A stretch of DNA of 9,723 bases from SCGC-AG-212-J23 sp035649175 (GTDB lineage Bacteria; Pseudomonadota; Gammaproteobacteria; Burkholderiales; SG8-39): positions 1 to 9,723 of the forward strand of contig DASRKB010000227.1 in NCBI GenBank assembly GCA_035649175.1, written 5' to 3'. Of the stretch, positions 1 to 5,306 are shown in pieces. The notes beneath the pieces are model-generated. The model made no database searches. It was not told the origin of the DNA and saw only the letters and a list, made by a program, of their open reading frames with translations. A program made the translations under genes and the position numbers. Position 1 is the first letter of the stretch; every line of letters begins with the position of its first letter.

Positions 1-55
1 CCCTTTTTCAACGCTTGCGCTAGCGGAAAAAGGGTCCTGACCCCTTTTTCAGCCC
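1..55. repeat. Inverted-repeat cluster with three GAAAAAGGG-type arms
   Basis: The first 55 bases contain three related arms: CCCTTTTTC at 1-9, GAAAAAGGG at 26-34 and CCCCTTTTTC at 41-50. The middle arm can pair with either neighbour: arms 1-9 and 26-34 form a perfect 9-bp stem around a loop containing the self-complementary CGCTAGCG (18-25), and arms 26-36 and 39-50 form a second stem with one bulged base. Short palindromic elements of this AAAAAGGGGTC/GACCC type are often dispersed in betaproteobacterial genomes; calling this one a dispersed repeat is inference, since only this copy is visible and the window edge cuts it. Confidence 0.5.
26..50 (-). terminator. Putative intrinsic terminator after rtcB
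   Basis: Read on the minus strand, the bases right after and overlapping the rtcB stop codon form GGGTC (43-39), a two-base turn and GACCC (36-32), followed by five T (31-27). An A-run (49-45) on the 5' side can extend the stem by pairing with the T-run. This is the layout of a Rho-independent terminator. The core stem is short and the loop very tight, and the upstream arm can also pair with bases 1-9, so efficiency is uncertain. Confidence 0.5.
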
Positions 56-1245
56 TTTACGCAGAGGACCTGCTTCAAAGTATGTACGACCTCCACCAAG
101 TCCGACTGGTTCGCCATCACCTCGTCGATGTCCTTGTAGGCGCCCGGGATCTCGTCGATCACTCCTCGGTCCTTGCGGCAGATCACCCCTTCGGTCTGAC
201 TGACGAGATCTTGAACCTTGAAGCATTTCTGCGCCGCGTTCCGGCTCATGCGGCGTCCCGCACCGTGCGCGCAGGAATGGAAGCTCTCCGCCCTGCCCTT
301 GCCGCGCACGATGTAGCTGCGCGCGCCCATGCTGCCCGGAATGATCCCGAGCTCGCCCTCGCGCGCGCGGATCGCGCCCTTGCGCGTGAGCCACACGTCC
401 TCCCCGTAGTGGCGCTCGCGCTCGACGTAGTTGTGGTGGCAATTCACCGCCTCGCGCATCACCTCGAAGGGTGGCAAGTGCCGGTGCATCGCCTCGATGA
501 CGAGGTCCATCATCTCCTCCCGATTCGCCCGCGCGTAGTCCTGCGCCCAGCCCACCGCCTCGACGTAGTCGTCGAAGTGCTGCGCGCCCTCGGGGAAATA
601 GGCGAGATCGGCATCCGGCACGTGGATGCCGTTTCTCTGCGAATCCTTCTTGGCGAGCTCGATGAAATAGGTGCCGATGGCGTTGCCGATGCCGCGGCTG
701 CCCGAATGCAGCATCACCCACACCCCGCCCGACTCGTCCAGGCACACCTCGATGAAGTGGTTGCCGCCGCCGAGCGTGCCGAGCTGGCGCGTCCAGTGCG
801 AGTTCTTCCCGACGCGCTTCTGCACCCCGGGATGCTTCTCCAGGACCTTCCGCAGTCCACGGCCGAAGCGCTTCGCCGCTTCCGTCCTCGCGTCCCTTTC
901 GTCGTGCTGATCGAAGCCCACGGGCACGTCGCGCGAGATCTGGTTGAAGACCTTGGTCAGCGACTTCTCGTCGATCTCCCTGTCGGTGAGAGAAAGTCGG
1001 GCGGCCATCATGCCGCAGCCGATGTCCACGCCGACCGCCGCGGGGATGATCGCCTGCTTCGTGGGAATCACCGAGCCGACCGTGGCGCCGATGCCGAGAT
1101 GCACGTCGGGCATGGCGGCGACGTGGGGATGCACGATCGGCAGCTTCGAGATGTTGACGAGCTGCAGGCGTGCCTGCGGCTCGATCTCGCCGGTGTAGAC
1201 TTTCACCGGCACGCGGCCTTCGCGGATCTCTTGTGCGATGGGCAT
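49..1245 (-). CDS. rtcB: RtcB family RNA-splicing ligase
   Basis: RtcB joins RNA 2',3'-cyclic-phosphate or 3'-phosphate ends to 5'-OH ends using GTP and Mn2+, acting in tRNA splicing/repair and rRNA repair in the cytoplasm. The 398-residue product has the family length and all key motifs: MPDVHLGIGATVGS (45-58), VGVDIGCGM with D74 and C77, GGGNHFIE with H163, LHSGSRGIGN with H180, NCHHNY (268-273), GSMGARSYIVRGKG (304-317) and SCAHGAGR with H327, which corresponds to the guanylylated His (H337) of E. coli RtcB. The C-terminal DEIPGAYKDID motif (364-374) is intact, so it should be active. The ATG lies 3 bases after the toxin stop (TAAAGCATG) with no clear Shine-Dalgarno, which suggests translational coupling to the toxin gene. 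No rtcA, archease or RtcR-type regulator is visible, unlike the classical rtc locus. Confidence 0.95.
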   Translation of the reverse strand: MPIAQEIREGRVPVKVYTGEIEPQARLQLVNISKLPIVHPHVAAMPDVHLGIGATVGSVIPTKQAIIPAAVGVDIGCGMMAARLSLTDREIDEKSLTKVFNQISRDVPVGFDQHDERDARTEAAKRFGRGLRKVLEKHPGVQKRVGKNSHWTRQLGTLGGGNHFIEVCLDESGGVWVMLHSGSRGIGNAIGTYFIELAKKDSQRNGIHVPDADLAYFPEGAQHFDDYVEAVGWAQDYARANREEMMDLVIEAMHRHLPPFEVMREAVNCHHNYVERERHYGEDVWLTRKGAIRAREGELGIIPGSMGARSYIVRGKGRAESFHSCAHGAGRRMSRNAAQKCFKVQDLVSQTEGVICRKDRGVIDEIPGAYKDIDEVMANQSDLVEVVHTLKQVLCVKG

Positions 1246-1248
1246 GCT

Positions 1249-1572
1249 TTAGCGGAGCGACAGCTGGATCTTCAGAGCCCGATCGAGCGCGTGAAGTTCC
1301 GCGGGCGATAGCCGGCCGATGCGCTTTTTGAGCCGCTGCTTGTCGGCCGTCGTGATTTGGTCCGCCATCGCCTTGCCGGCGACGCCCTTGATCCGCACCG
1401 GGGCCTCGAACACGTAGAGCCGCGCGACGTTGCTAGTGATCGGAACGACCTGCACGCGGGACATGGCAGCGTTGGCGGCGTCGTTGCTGACGATCACCGC
1501 GGGGCGTGTCTTGCGCACTTCCGAGCCCAAGGCCGGGTCGAAATCGACCCACCACACCTCACCGCGTCTCAT
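1249..1572 (-). CDS. mazF: MazF/PemK-type endoribonuclease toxin
   Basis: This 107-residue protein belongs to the MazF/PemK/CcdB fold: sequence-specific mRNA/rRNA interferases that cut RNA and leave 2',3'-cyclic phosphate and 5'-OH ends. The N-terminal RRGEVWWVDFDP motif (2-13), KTRPAVIVSN (21-30, catalytic-type R23), VVPITS (42-47, T46) and the C-terminal DQITTADKQRLKKRIGRLS (71-89) are all present. R23 and T46 match R25 and T48 of B. subtilis MazF with a constant offset of two, so the toxin looks catalytically complete. The ATG at 1572 is chosen because it begins the conserved RGEVWW motif; an in-frame ATG at 1719 would add 49 low-complexity residues that are antitoxin sequence read in another frame. 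It overlaps the antitoxin gene by 14 bases. The RNA recognition sequence cannot be read from the protein. Confidence 0.92.
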   Translation of the reverse strand: MRRGEVWWVDFDPALGSEVRKTRPAVIVSNDAANAAMSRVQVVPITSNVARLYVFEAPVRIKGVAGKAMADQITTADKQRLKKRIGRLSPAELHALDRALKIQLSLR

Positions 1573-1786
1573 CGACGCCGCGCGCCAAGCCCTCCACCCA
1601 CTCGCGCGCCTCGCCCTCCCGCGCTGCATCGCGCGCCGCCTGGCGATACTGCGCCGCCAGGTCGCTTTGCGCCACGTGCGGCCGCGCAAGGTCCTCGAGG
1701 AATCTGCTGATTCCCCCACGGCCGACGACGCGATGCAGGCCCTCGTAAACGGCGTCGTCGATCAGAATCGTGAGCTTCTTCGCCAT
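1559..1786 (-). CDS. mazE: Ribbon-helix-helix antitoxin (MazE-like partner of MazF)
   Basis: This 75-residue protein has the look of an RHH (MetJ/Arc-type) antitoxin: an N-terminal DNA-binding strand MAKKLTILID, two helices around DDAVYEGLHRVV and GGISRFLEDLARPHV, then a charged C-terminal tail (about 38-75) with REWVEGL of the kind that wraps the MazF dimer and blocks its active site. Such antitoxins bind the operon promoter as dimers and repress it, more strongly in complex with toxin. Its stop TGA (1561-1559) lies inside the toxin gene. No Shine-Dalgarno precedes the ATG; instead a TATAAT box ends 8 bases upstream, so the message is predicted to be leaderless. The symbol is functional only, since E. 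coli MazE has a different (AbrB-type) DNA-binding fold. Confidence 0.88.
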   Translation of the reverse strand: MAKKLTILIDDAVYEGLHRVVGRGGISRFLEDLARPHVAQSDLAAQYRQAARDAAREGEAREWVEGLARGVDETR

Positions 1787-1805
1787 ACGTAGGATTATAC
1801 GTATG
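1784..1805. promoter_or_regulatory. Palindromic operator over the antitoxin start codon
   Basis: CATACGTA (1784-1791) and TACGTATG (1798-1805) are perfect 8-bp inverted arms around the 6-base spacer GGATTA. The left arm contains the antitoxin start codon (1786-1784 on the minus strand), and the -10 box lies across the spacer and right arm. RHH antitoxins bind such palindromes as paired dimers, so this is the natural autoregulatory operator. That the antitoxin binds it is inference from position and symmetry. Confidence 0.7.
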
Positions 1806-1821
1806 GGCCGGGCCGCGTCCT
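1794..1821 (-). promoter_or_regulatory. Predicted sigma70 promoter of the antitoxin-toxin-rtcB unit (leaderless)
   Basis: The minus strand carries a perfect TATAAT at 1799-1794. The best -35 candidate is the weak AGGACG (1821-1816, three of six consensus bases, 16-bp spacer), which overlaps the ridA stop codon. A start site seven bases beyond the -10 falls at about 1787, next to the antitoxin ATG at 1786, so no room remains for a ribosome binding site. The whole -10 sits within the palindrome and would be hidden when the repressor is bound. Confidence 0.6.
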
Positions 1822-2209
1822 AGCCCTTCGCCGCAACGAGGTCCATTTCAACCATCCAGCGCGGATCGGCGAGGCCCGCCACCCATACGACCGTCAGCGC
1901 GGGCTTCGGCACCGGGAAGAATCGCTCGCGCACTTCGGCGAAGGTCGGGATATCGCCCTGCGGCGTCAGGTAGCCCTGCGCCTTCACCACGTCCTTCCAC
2001 TCCATGCCCGCGGAGTTGAGGATCTCGGTCAGGTTCTGCATCACCGTCTCGACCTGCGCCGCGAACTCGGCCGGCACGCTGCCGTCGGGCTTCACGCCCA
2101 CCGTGCCCGAGACGAAGAGCATGCGCGAGCCGGCGGAGACCTCGATCCCATGCGAGTAGCGGTTCTTGTACGGCGGCGCGATGTGCGTCGGATTGACCGG
2201 CTTGTTCAT
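1820..2209 (-). CDS. RidA/YjgF/UK114 family protein lacking the catalytic Arg
   Basis: This 129-residue protein has the RidA fold: LFVSGTVGVKPDGSVPAEFAAQVETVMQNL (31-60), an internal LTPQGDIPTFAEVRERFFP segment and the C-terminal VEMDLVA strand. Classical RidA hydrolyses reactive enamines/imines from PLP enzymes and needs an Arg in the motif PAR (R105 in E. coli). Here the aligned motif is PALTVV, with Leu in place of Arg, while the Glu of the terminal strand is kept. It therefore belongs with the Arg-less Rid subfamilies, which lack imine deaminase activity and tend to sit in catabolic clusters. The start ATG at 2209 overlaps the amidohydrolase stop as ATGA, showing translational coupling. 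Its role in this pathway is unknown; a proof-reading or small-molecule-binding trimer is possible. No terminator is seen before the next gene. Confidence 0.88.
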   Translation of the reverse strand: MNKPVNPTHIAPPYKNRYSHGIEVSAGSRMLFVSGTVGVKPDGSVPAEFAAQVETVMQNLTEILNSAGMEWKDVVKAQGYLTPQGDIPTFAEVRERFFPVPKPALTVVWVAGLADPRWMVEMDLVAAKG

Positions 2210-3066
2210 TTGAGCCCCAGCAGCTTGATGGCGTTGTCCTTCAGGATCTTGGGCCGCACCTCCGGCTTGATGGGGAGCTTGGCGAACTCCTCCATCCACC
2301 GCGTGGGATCGATCACCGGATAGTCGGAGCCGAAAAGGATCTTGTCCTTGAGCAGCGTGTTCGCGTACTGCACGAGGATCGGCGGGAAGTACTTCGGCGA
2401 CCAGCCGGAGAGGTCGATGTAGACCTGCGGCTTGTGCGTCGCGACCGAGAGCGCCTCCTCCTGCCACGGGAACGAGGGGTGCGCGAGGATGATCGGCATG
2501 TCGGGGAAGTCGGCCGCCACGTCGTCGAGCAGCATCGGGTTGGAGTACTTGAGCTTGATGCCGCCGCCCCCGGGCGTCTGCGCGCCGACGCCGGTCTGCC
2601 CGGTGTGGAAGAGCGCCGGCAGCTTCGCCTCGGCGATCGCCTCGTACAGCGGGTAGGCCATGCGGTCGTTCGGGTAGAAGTCCTGCACCGACGGATGGAA
2701 CTTGAACCCCTTCACCTTGTACTCCGAGATCAGCCGCCTGGCCTGCTTGACGCCTTCGGTACCCCTGTGGGGATTGATGCTGGCGAACGGAATCGCCACG
2801 TCCGAGTGCTTGTGCGCGAGCTCGGCGATCTCCTCGTTGGTGATCTTGCGGCTCGCGCCCTTCTCGCCGTCGACGGTGAAGACGACGAAGGCCATCTTCA
2901 GCTTCCGGTACATGTCCGCCATCTCAGGCACCGTCTGGTGCTGCGGCGCGTAGCGGAAGTAGCGCCCCATTGCCTCCTGCGAGTCGGTCGGCGCGTCGCT
3001 CACCGCGAGCGCGGATTTCCAGGCGTGGGTGTGCACGTCGATGGCAACGAGGCTTTCGAGATTCAT
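2206..3066 (-). CDS. Amidohydrolase-2 (ACMSD-like) family hydrolase, candidate hydroxyphenyl-beta-ketoacyl-CoA hydrolase
   Basis: This 286-residue TIM-barrel metal enzyme belongs to the amidohydrolase-related family (PF04909-type). Visible ligands are the HxH at H12/H14 (DVHTH), H154 (LFHTGQTG), H196 (ILAHPSFPW) and D248 (LFGSDYP), matching the Zn ligands and catalytic His of ACMSD-type decarboxylases/hydrolases. The C-terminal helix ends in NAIKLLGL, typical of the family. It overlaps both neighbours by ATGA and lies directly after a feruloyl-CoA synthase-like gene. In the CoA-dependent beta-oxidative deacetylation route for hydroxycinnamates (Agrobacterium, Rhodococcus CouO), an amidohydrolase cleaves the 4-hydroxyphenyl-beta-ketoacyl-CoA. 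That role is the best contextual guess; the family also contains decarboxylases, so the substrate is uncertain. Confidence 0.85.
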   Translation of the reverse strand: MNLESLVAIDVHTHAWKSALAVSDAPTDSQEAMGRYFRYAPQHQTVPEMADMYRKLKMAFVVFTVDGEKGASRKITNEEIAELAHKHSDVAIPFASINPHRGTEGVKQARRLISEYKVKGFKFHPSVQDFYPNDRMAYPLYEAIAEAKLPALFHTGQTGVGAQTPGGGGIKLKYSNPMLLDDVAADFPDMPIILAHPSFPWQEEALSVATHKPQVYIDLSGWSPKYFPPILVQYANTLLKDKILFGSDYPVIDPTRWMEEFAKLPIKPEVRPKILKDNAIKLLGLK

Positions 3067-4766
3067 GCTTTCAGGACTCTTCCGGAATCGGAGTAAAGCT
3101 CTTCTACCAGATGATGGCGATGCGCGAGCACCGCGCGCTGGTTGATGCTGCCCTTGTCGGTCATTTCACCCGCATCGAGCGAGGGCGGCTCCTCCAGCAG
3201 GAGCACGCGGGTCACCCGGTTGGAGATTCCCGTGCTCTCCAGGCTTCTCAGCTTCTCCAGGAATTTCTCCCCGGGGTGCTTGTCCGCGGGAAACACCAGC
3301 GCGCCGAGCTCGCCCCGGCCCTCGCCGGCGAACACCACGTCGCGCACGAGCGGCGCGAAGTGCTCGATGAAGCGCGCGCGCAGCGGGCCGACGTTCACCC
3401 ACGTGCCGGTGGAGAGCTTGAAGTCTTCCGCAATGCGACCGCGAAAAAGCAGGCCGGCTTGTGGATTGTCCTTCTGTGCAAGAACAAATGCATCCCCGAG
3501 GCAGTAGTAGCCTTCCGCATCGAAGGCCGCGCGCGTGAGCTCCGGCTGGCGCCAGTAGCCGGGCGTGATGTTGGGGCCCTTGAGACGCGCCTCGTACTTG
3601 CCGCCCGCGATCGGCACGAGCTTCATCTCCTCGCCCGGCGGCGGCACGCCCATGTTGGTGGCGTCCTCGGTCTCCCACATCCGGCCCATGGCGTAGGGCG
3701 CGGTTTCCGTCGCGCCCAGGCCGGTGAGGAAAGGCACCGGCTCGCCGCGCGTCTGGACGGCGAGTGCTTTCATCTCGTCGAACACGTGCTGCGCGATTGC
3801 CGCGCCGGCGAACCAGAGTACGTTCAAGCGGCTGAAGAAGTTCTTCCTCAGCTGCTCGTCCTTGCGGAAGTAAGGCAACAGCGCTTCGTATCCCTTCGGC
3901 ACGTTGAAGTACCAGGTCGGCGCGATCTCGCGCAGGTTGCGCACCGTGGCTTCGATCGCCCCCGGCAGCGGCTTGCCCTCGTCAATGTAATACGACCCGC
4001 CGTTGTAGATGACGAGTCCGAGGTCATGATTGCCCGCGGCGGTGTGGTGCCAGGGCGCCCAGTCGACGATCACCGGCGGTTCCTCCTTGAAGAAGGCGAA
4101 CATCGAGGCGATCATCGCCTGGTTCGAGCACCACATTCGCTGGGTGTTGATGACCGCCTTGGGCGTCCCCGTCGAGCCGGAAGTGAAAAGAAACTTCGCG
4201 ATCGTGTCCGGGCCGACCGTGGAATGTGCCTGGTCGAGCTCCTCCGTCGGCTCGAGCTTCAGCGCATCTTCGAAGCGCCCGAGCACCTCGATTCCATCGA
4301 AGACCGCGAGGGCCTTGCGGAACTGGGCGCCGTTCGCAAAGACGAGACCGGGGGTCAGCAGGTCGCGGATGGCGCGCAGCTTGGCGAAGTCGCTCGACAT
4401 AAGCGAGTACGCGGGCGAAACGGGTGCGTAAGGGATGCCGGCATACAAGGCGCCCAGATGCAGGACGGCGTGCTCGATATCGTTGCCCGACAGCACCACG
4501 AGGGGTCGCTCGGCGGACAGGTTTCTCGAGAGGAGGAACTGCCCTGCCCTGCGTGCCCTTTCCAGAGCTTCCTTGTAAGTGAGCTTGCGCCAGCCGCCGC
4601 CGCTATCCCGCTGGGCGAGGAGCACCCGATCGGGTGCCCGGCCGGCCCAGCGGCGTAGCGGCTCGATGAGGTGGCGCGGATAGGGATCAAGCTCCCGCTT
4701 CGCGCTCAGCAGGATCGCCCCGTCGGGGCGGCGCTGCCAGAGCACCTCCTGAGACCCGAACCGCAT
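3063..4766 (-). CDS. fcs: Feruloyl-CoA synthase-like aryl/acyl-CoA ligase
   Basis: This 567-residue ANL-superfamily enzyme activates a carboxylic acid with ATP to an adenylate and then a CoA thioester in the cytoplasm. Motifs in order are the phosphate loop LFTSGSTGTPK (193-203), WAPWHHTAAGNHDLG (236-250), YNGGSYYIDEGKPLPG (254-269), GLGATETAP (349-357), YCLGDA (421-426), the hinge/A8 region FRGRIAEDFKLSTGTWVNVG (441-460) and the C-terminal EMTDKGSINQ with probable catalytic K538. The aromatic WHHT segment and YNGGS...DEGKP are characteristic of feruloyl-CoA synthases rather than acetyl- or fatty-acyl ligases. The start ATG at 4766 shares one base with the marR stop (TGATG); the frame is open much further upstream but that stretch is antisense to marR and the binding-protein gene. 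No echA-type hydratase-lyase or vanillin dehydrogenase is in the window. The exact acid (ferulate, p-coumarate or a relative) is inference. Confidence 0.9.
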   Translation of the reverse strand: MRFGSQEVLWQRRPDGAILLSAKRELDPYPRHLIEPLRRWAGRAPDRVLLAQRDSGGGWRKLTYKEALERARRAGQFLLSRNLSAERPLVVLSGNDIEHAVLHLGALYAGIPYAPVSPAYSLMSSDFAKLRAIRDLLTPGLVFANGAQFRKALAVFDGIEVLGRFEDALKLEPTEELDQAHSTVGPDTIAKFLFTSGSTGTPKAVINTQRMWCSNQAMIASMFAFFKEEPPVIVDWAPWHHTAAGNHDLGLVIYNGGSYYIDEGKPLPGAIEATVRNLREIAPTWYFNVPKGYEALLPYFRKDEQLRKNFFSRLNVLWFAGAAIAQHVFDEMKALAVQTRGEPVPFLTGLGATETAPYAMGRMWETEDATNMGVPPPGEEMKLVPIAGGKYEARLKGPNITPGYWRQPELTRAAFDAEGYYCLGDAFVLAQKDNPQAGLLFRGRIAEDFKLSTGTWVNVGPLRARFIEHFAPLVRDVVFAGEGRGELGALVFPADKHPGEKFLEKLRSLESTGISNRVTRVLLLEEPPSLDAGEMTDKGSINQRAVLAHRHHLVEELYSDSGRVLKA

Positions 4767-5248
4767 CAGGCGGCCAGCTTCGCAAGCAGGCGCTGCAGCT
4801 CGCGCCGCTCGAGCGTCGAAAGCACGGCGGCGCGCTTGCGGTCGAAGGCCACGACGCGGCGCTTCATGCGCTGCACCATGGCTTCCCCCTGCGTCGTCAG
4901 ATAAAGGCCCCAGGCACGCGCGTCGTCCGGCCGGTGCCGTCGCTCGACAAGGCCCTCCGCCACGAACCAGTTGGTGAGAAGCATCGCGCCCGAGCGCGCG
5001 ATGCCGAGGACGTTGCCGAGCACCGTCTGCGAGAGGCCGGGGTTCGCGCCGATCATCACGAGAGCGGTGAAGCGTGGCGGGGTGATCGCCATGCCGCGCG
5101 TCGCTTCGTGGAAGGCCATGAACATCGCCACTTGGGCACGGCGCAGCGAGTAGCCCAGCAGGTCGTCCAGGACGTCGTATTCCAGCCCCGCGACGCGCCG
5201 GATGGGCGTGAGCGCGCGCGGGCGGTATGGCGCGGCGCGGCGGTTCAT
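4766..5248 (-). CDS. MarR family transcriptional regulator (CouR/FerR-like by context)
   Basis: This 160-residue protein has a winged helix-turn-helix of the MarR type: dimerisation helices at about 24-50 (EYDVLDDLLGYSLRRAQVAM), the HTH at about 56-100 (TPPRFTALVMI, then LSQTVLGNVLGIARSGAMLLTNWF) and a wing RRHRPDDARAWGLYLT (103-118) with the family's D-x-R feature. C-terminal helices (about 122-158) complete the dimer interface. It is the first gene of the ligase operon, with its stop overlapping the ligase start, and is divergent from an ABC importer. In ferulate/p-coumarate clusters such MarR regulators (CouR, FerR/FerC) repress the ligase operon and are released by the hydroxycinnamoyl-CoA product. 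The same logic is inferred here, with the palindrome at 5260-5278 as operator. No strong ribosome binding site precedes its ATG. Confidence 0.9.
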   Translation of the reverse strand: MNRRAAPYRPRALTPIRRVAGLEYDVLDDLLGYSLRRAQVAMFMAFHEATRGMAITPPRFTALVMIGANPGLSQTVLGNVLGIARSGAMLLTNWFVAEGLVERRHRPDDARAWGLYLTTQGEAMVQRMKRRVVAFDRKRAAVLSTLERRELQRLLAKLAA

Positions 5249-5276
5249 TGACCCGGGAATTGTAATCGTCTATAAC
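5248..5276 (+). promoter_or_regulatory. Predicted sigma70 promoter of the ABC transporter operon
   Basis: TTGACC (5248-5253) matches the -35 consensus at five of six bases, and TATAAC (5271-5276) matches the -10 at five of six, with the ideal 17-bp spacing. A start near 5283 would give a leader of about 24 bases including a strong ribosome binding site. The -35 overlaps the marR start codon region on the other strand. Confidence 0.72.
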
Positions 5277-5288
5277 AAAGCCCGTCAT
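5259..5288 (-). promoter_or_regulatory. Predicted promoter of the marR-fcs operon
   Basis: On the minus strand, TACAAT (5264-5259) matches the -10 consensus at five of six bases, with ATGACG (5288-5283, four of six) as -35 at an 18-bp spacing. The start site would be near 5252, leaving about four bases before the marR ATG, so this message may also be nearly leaderless. It is weaker than the opposing promoter. Confidence 0.5.
5260..5278. promoter_or_regulatory. Imperfect 19-bp palindrome, likely MarR operator
   Basis: The 19-base site has outer half-sites TTGT (5260-5263) and ACAA (5275-5278), and seven of nine symmetric base pairs match around the centre at 5269. It overlaps the -10 boxes of both divergent promoters (5271-5276 on plus, 5264-5259 on minus). 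It is the only clear dyad in the 58-bp gap and has the size of a MarR-dimer operator. Binding by the adjacent MarR protein is inferred. Confidence 0.6.
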
Positions 5289-5292
5289 CCCG

Positions 5293-5298
5293 AGGAGG
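5293..5298 (+). promoter_or_regulatory. Strong ribosome binding site AGGAGG of the binding-protein gene
   Basis: A perfect AGGAGG lies eight bases before the ATG at 5307, and fixes that ATG as the start rather than the in-frame upstream codon at 5202, which lies inside marR. It is by far the strongest Shine-Dalgarno in the window and fits the need for excess binding protein. Confidence 0.8.
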
Positions 5299-5306
5299 AA
5301 GATCGC

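Noticed and set aside
82..1311. Long plus-strand open frame opposite rtcB
   Set aside because: It is antisense to a clear full-length RtcB and reads as His/Arg/Ala/Leu-rich low complexity with no motif, the usual high-G+C shadow.
1572..1719. Extended N-terminus for the MazF-like toxin
   Set aside because: The added 49 residues are antitoxin sequence in another frame, rich in Arg/Trp/Ala; the conserved family start is the ATG at 1572.
2970..4658. 562-codon plus-strand frame opposite the ligase
   Set aside because: No recognisable domain, Arg/His/Leu-rich, and fully covered by the feruloyl-CoA synthase-like gene on the other strand.
5202..5306. Upstream start for the binding protein
   Set aside because: The added residues lie in marR and the promoter region and would destroy the signal peptide; AGGAGG fixes the start at 5307.
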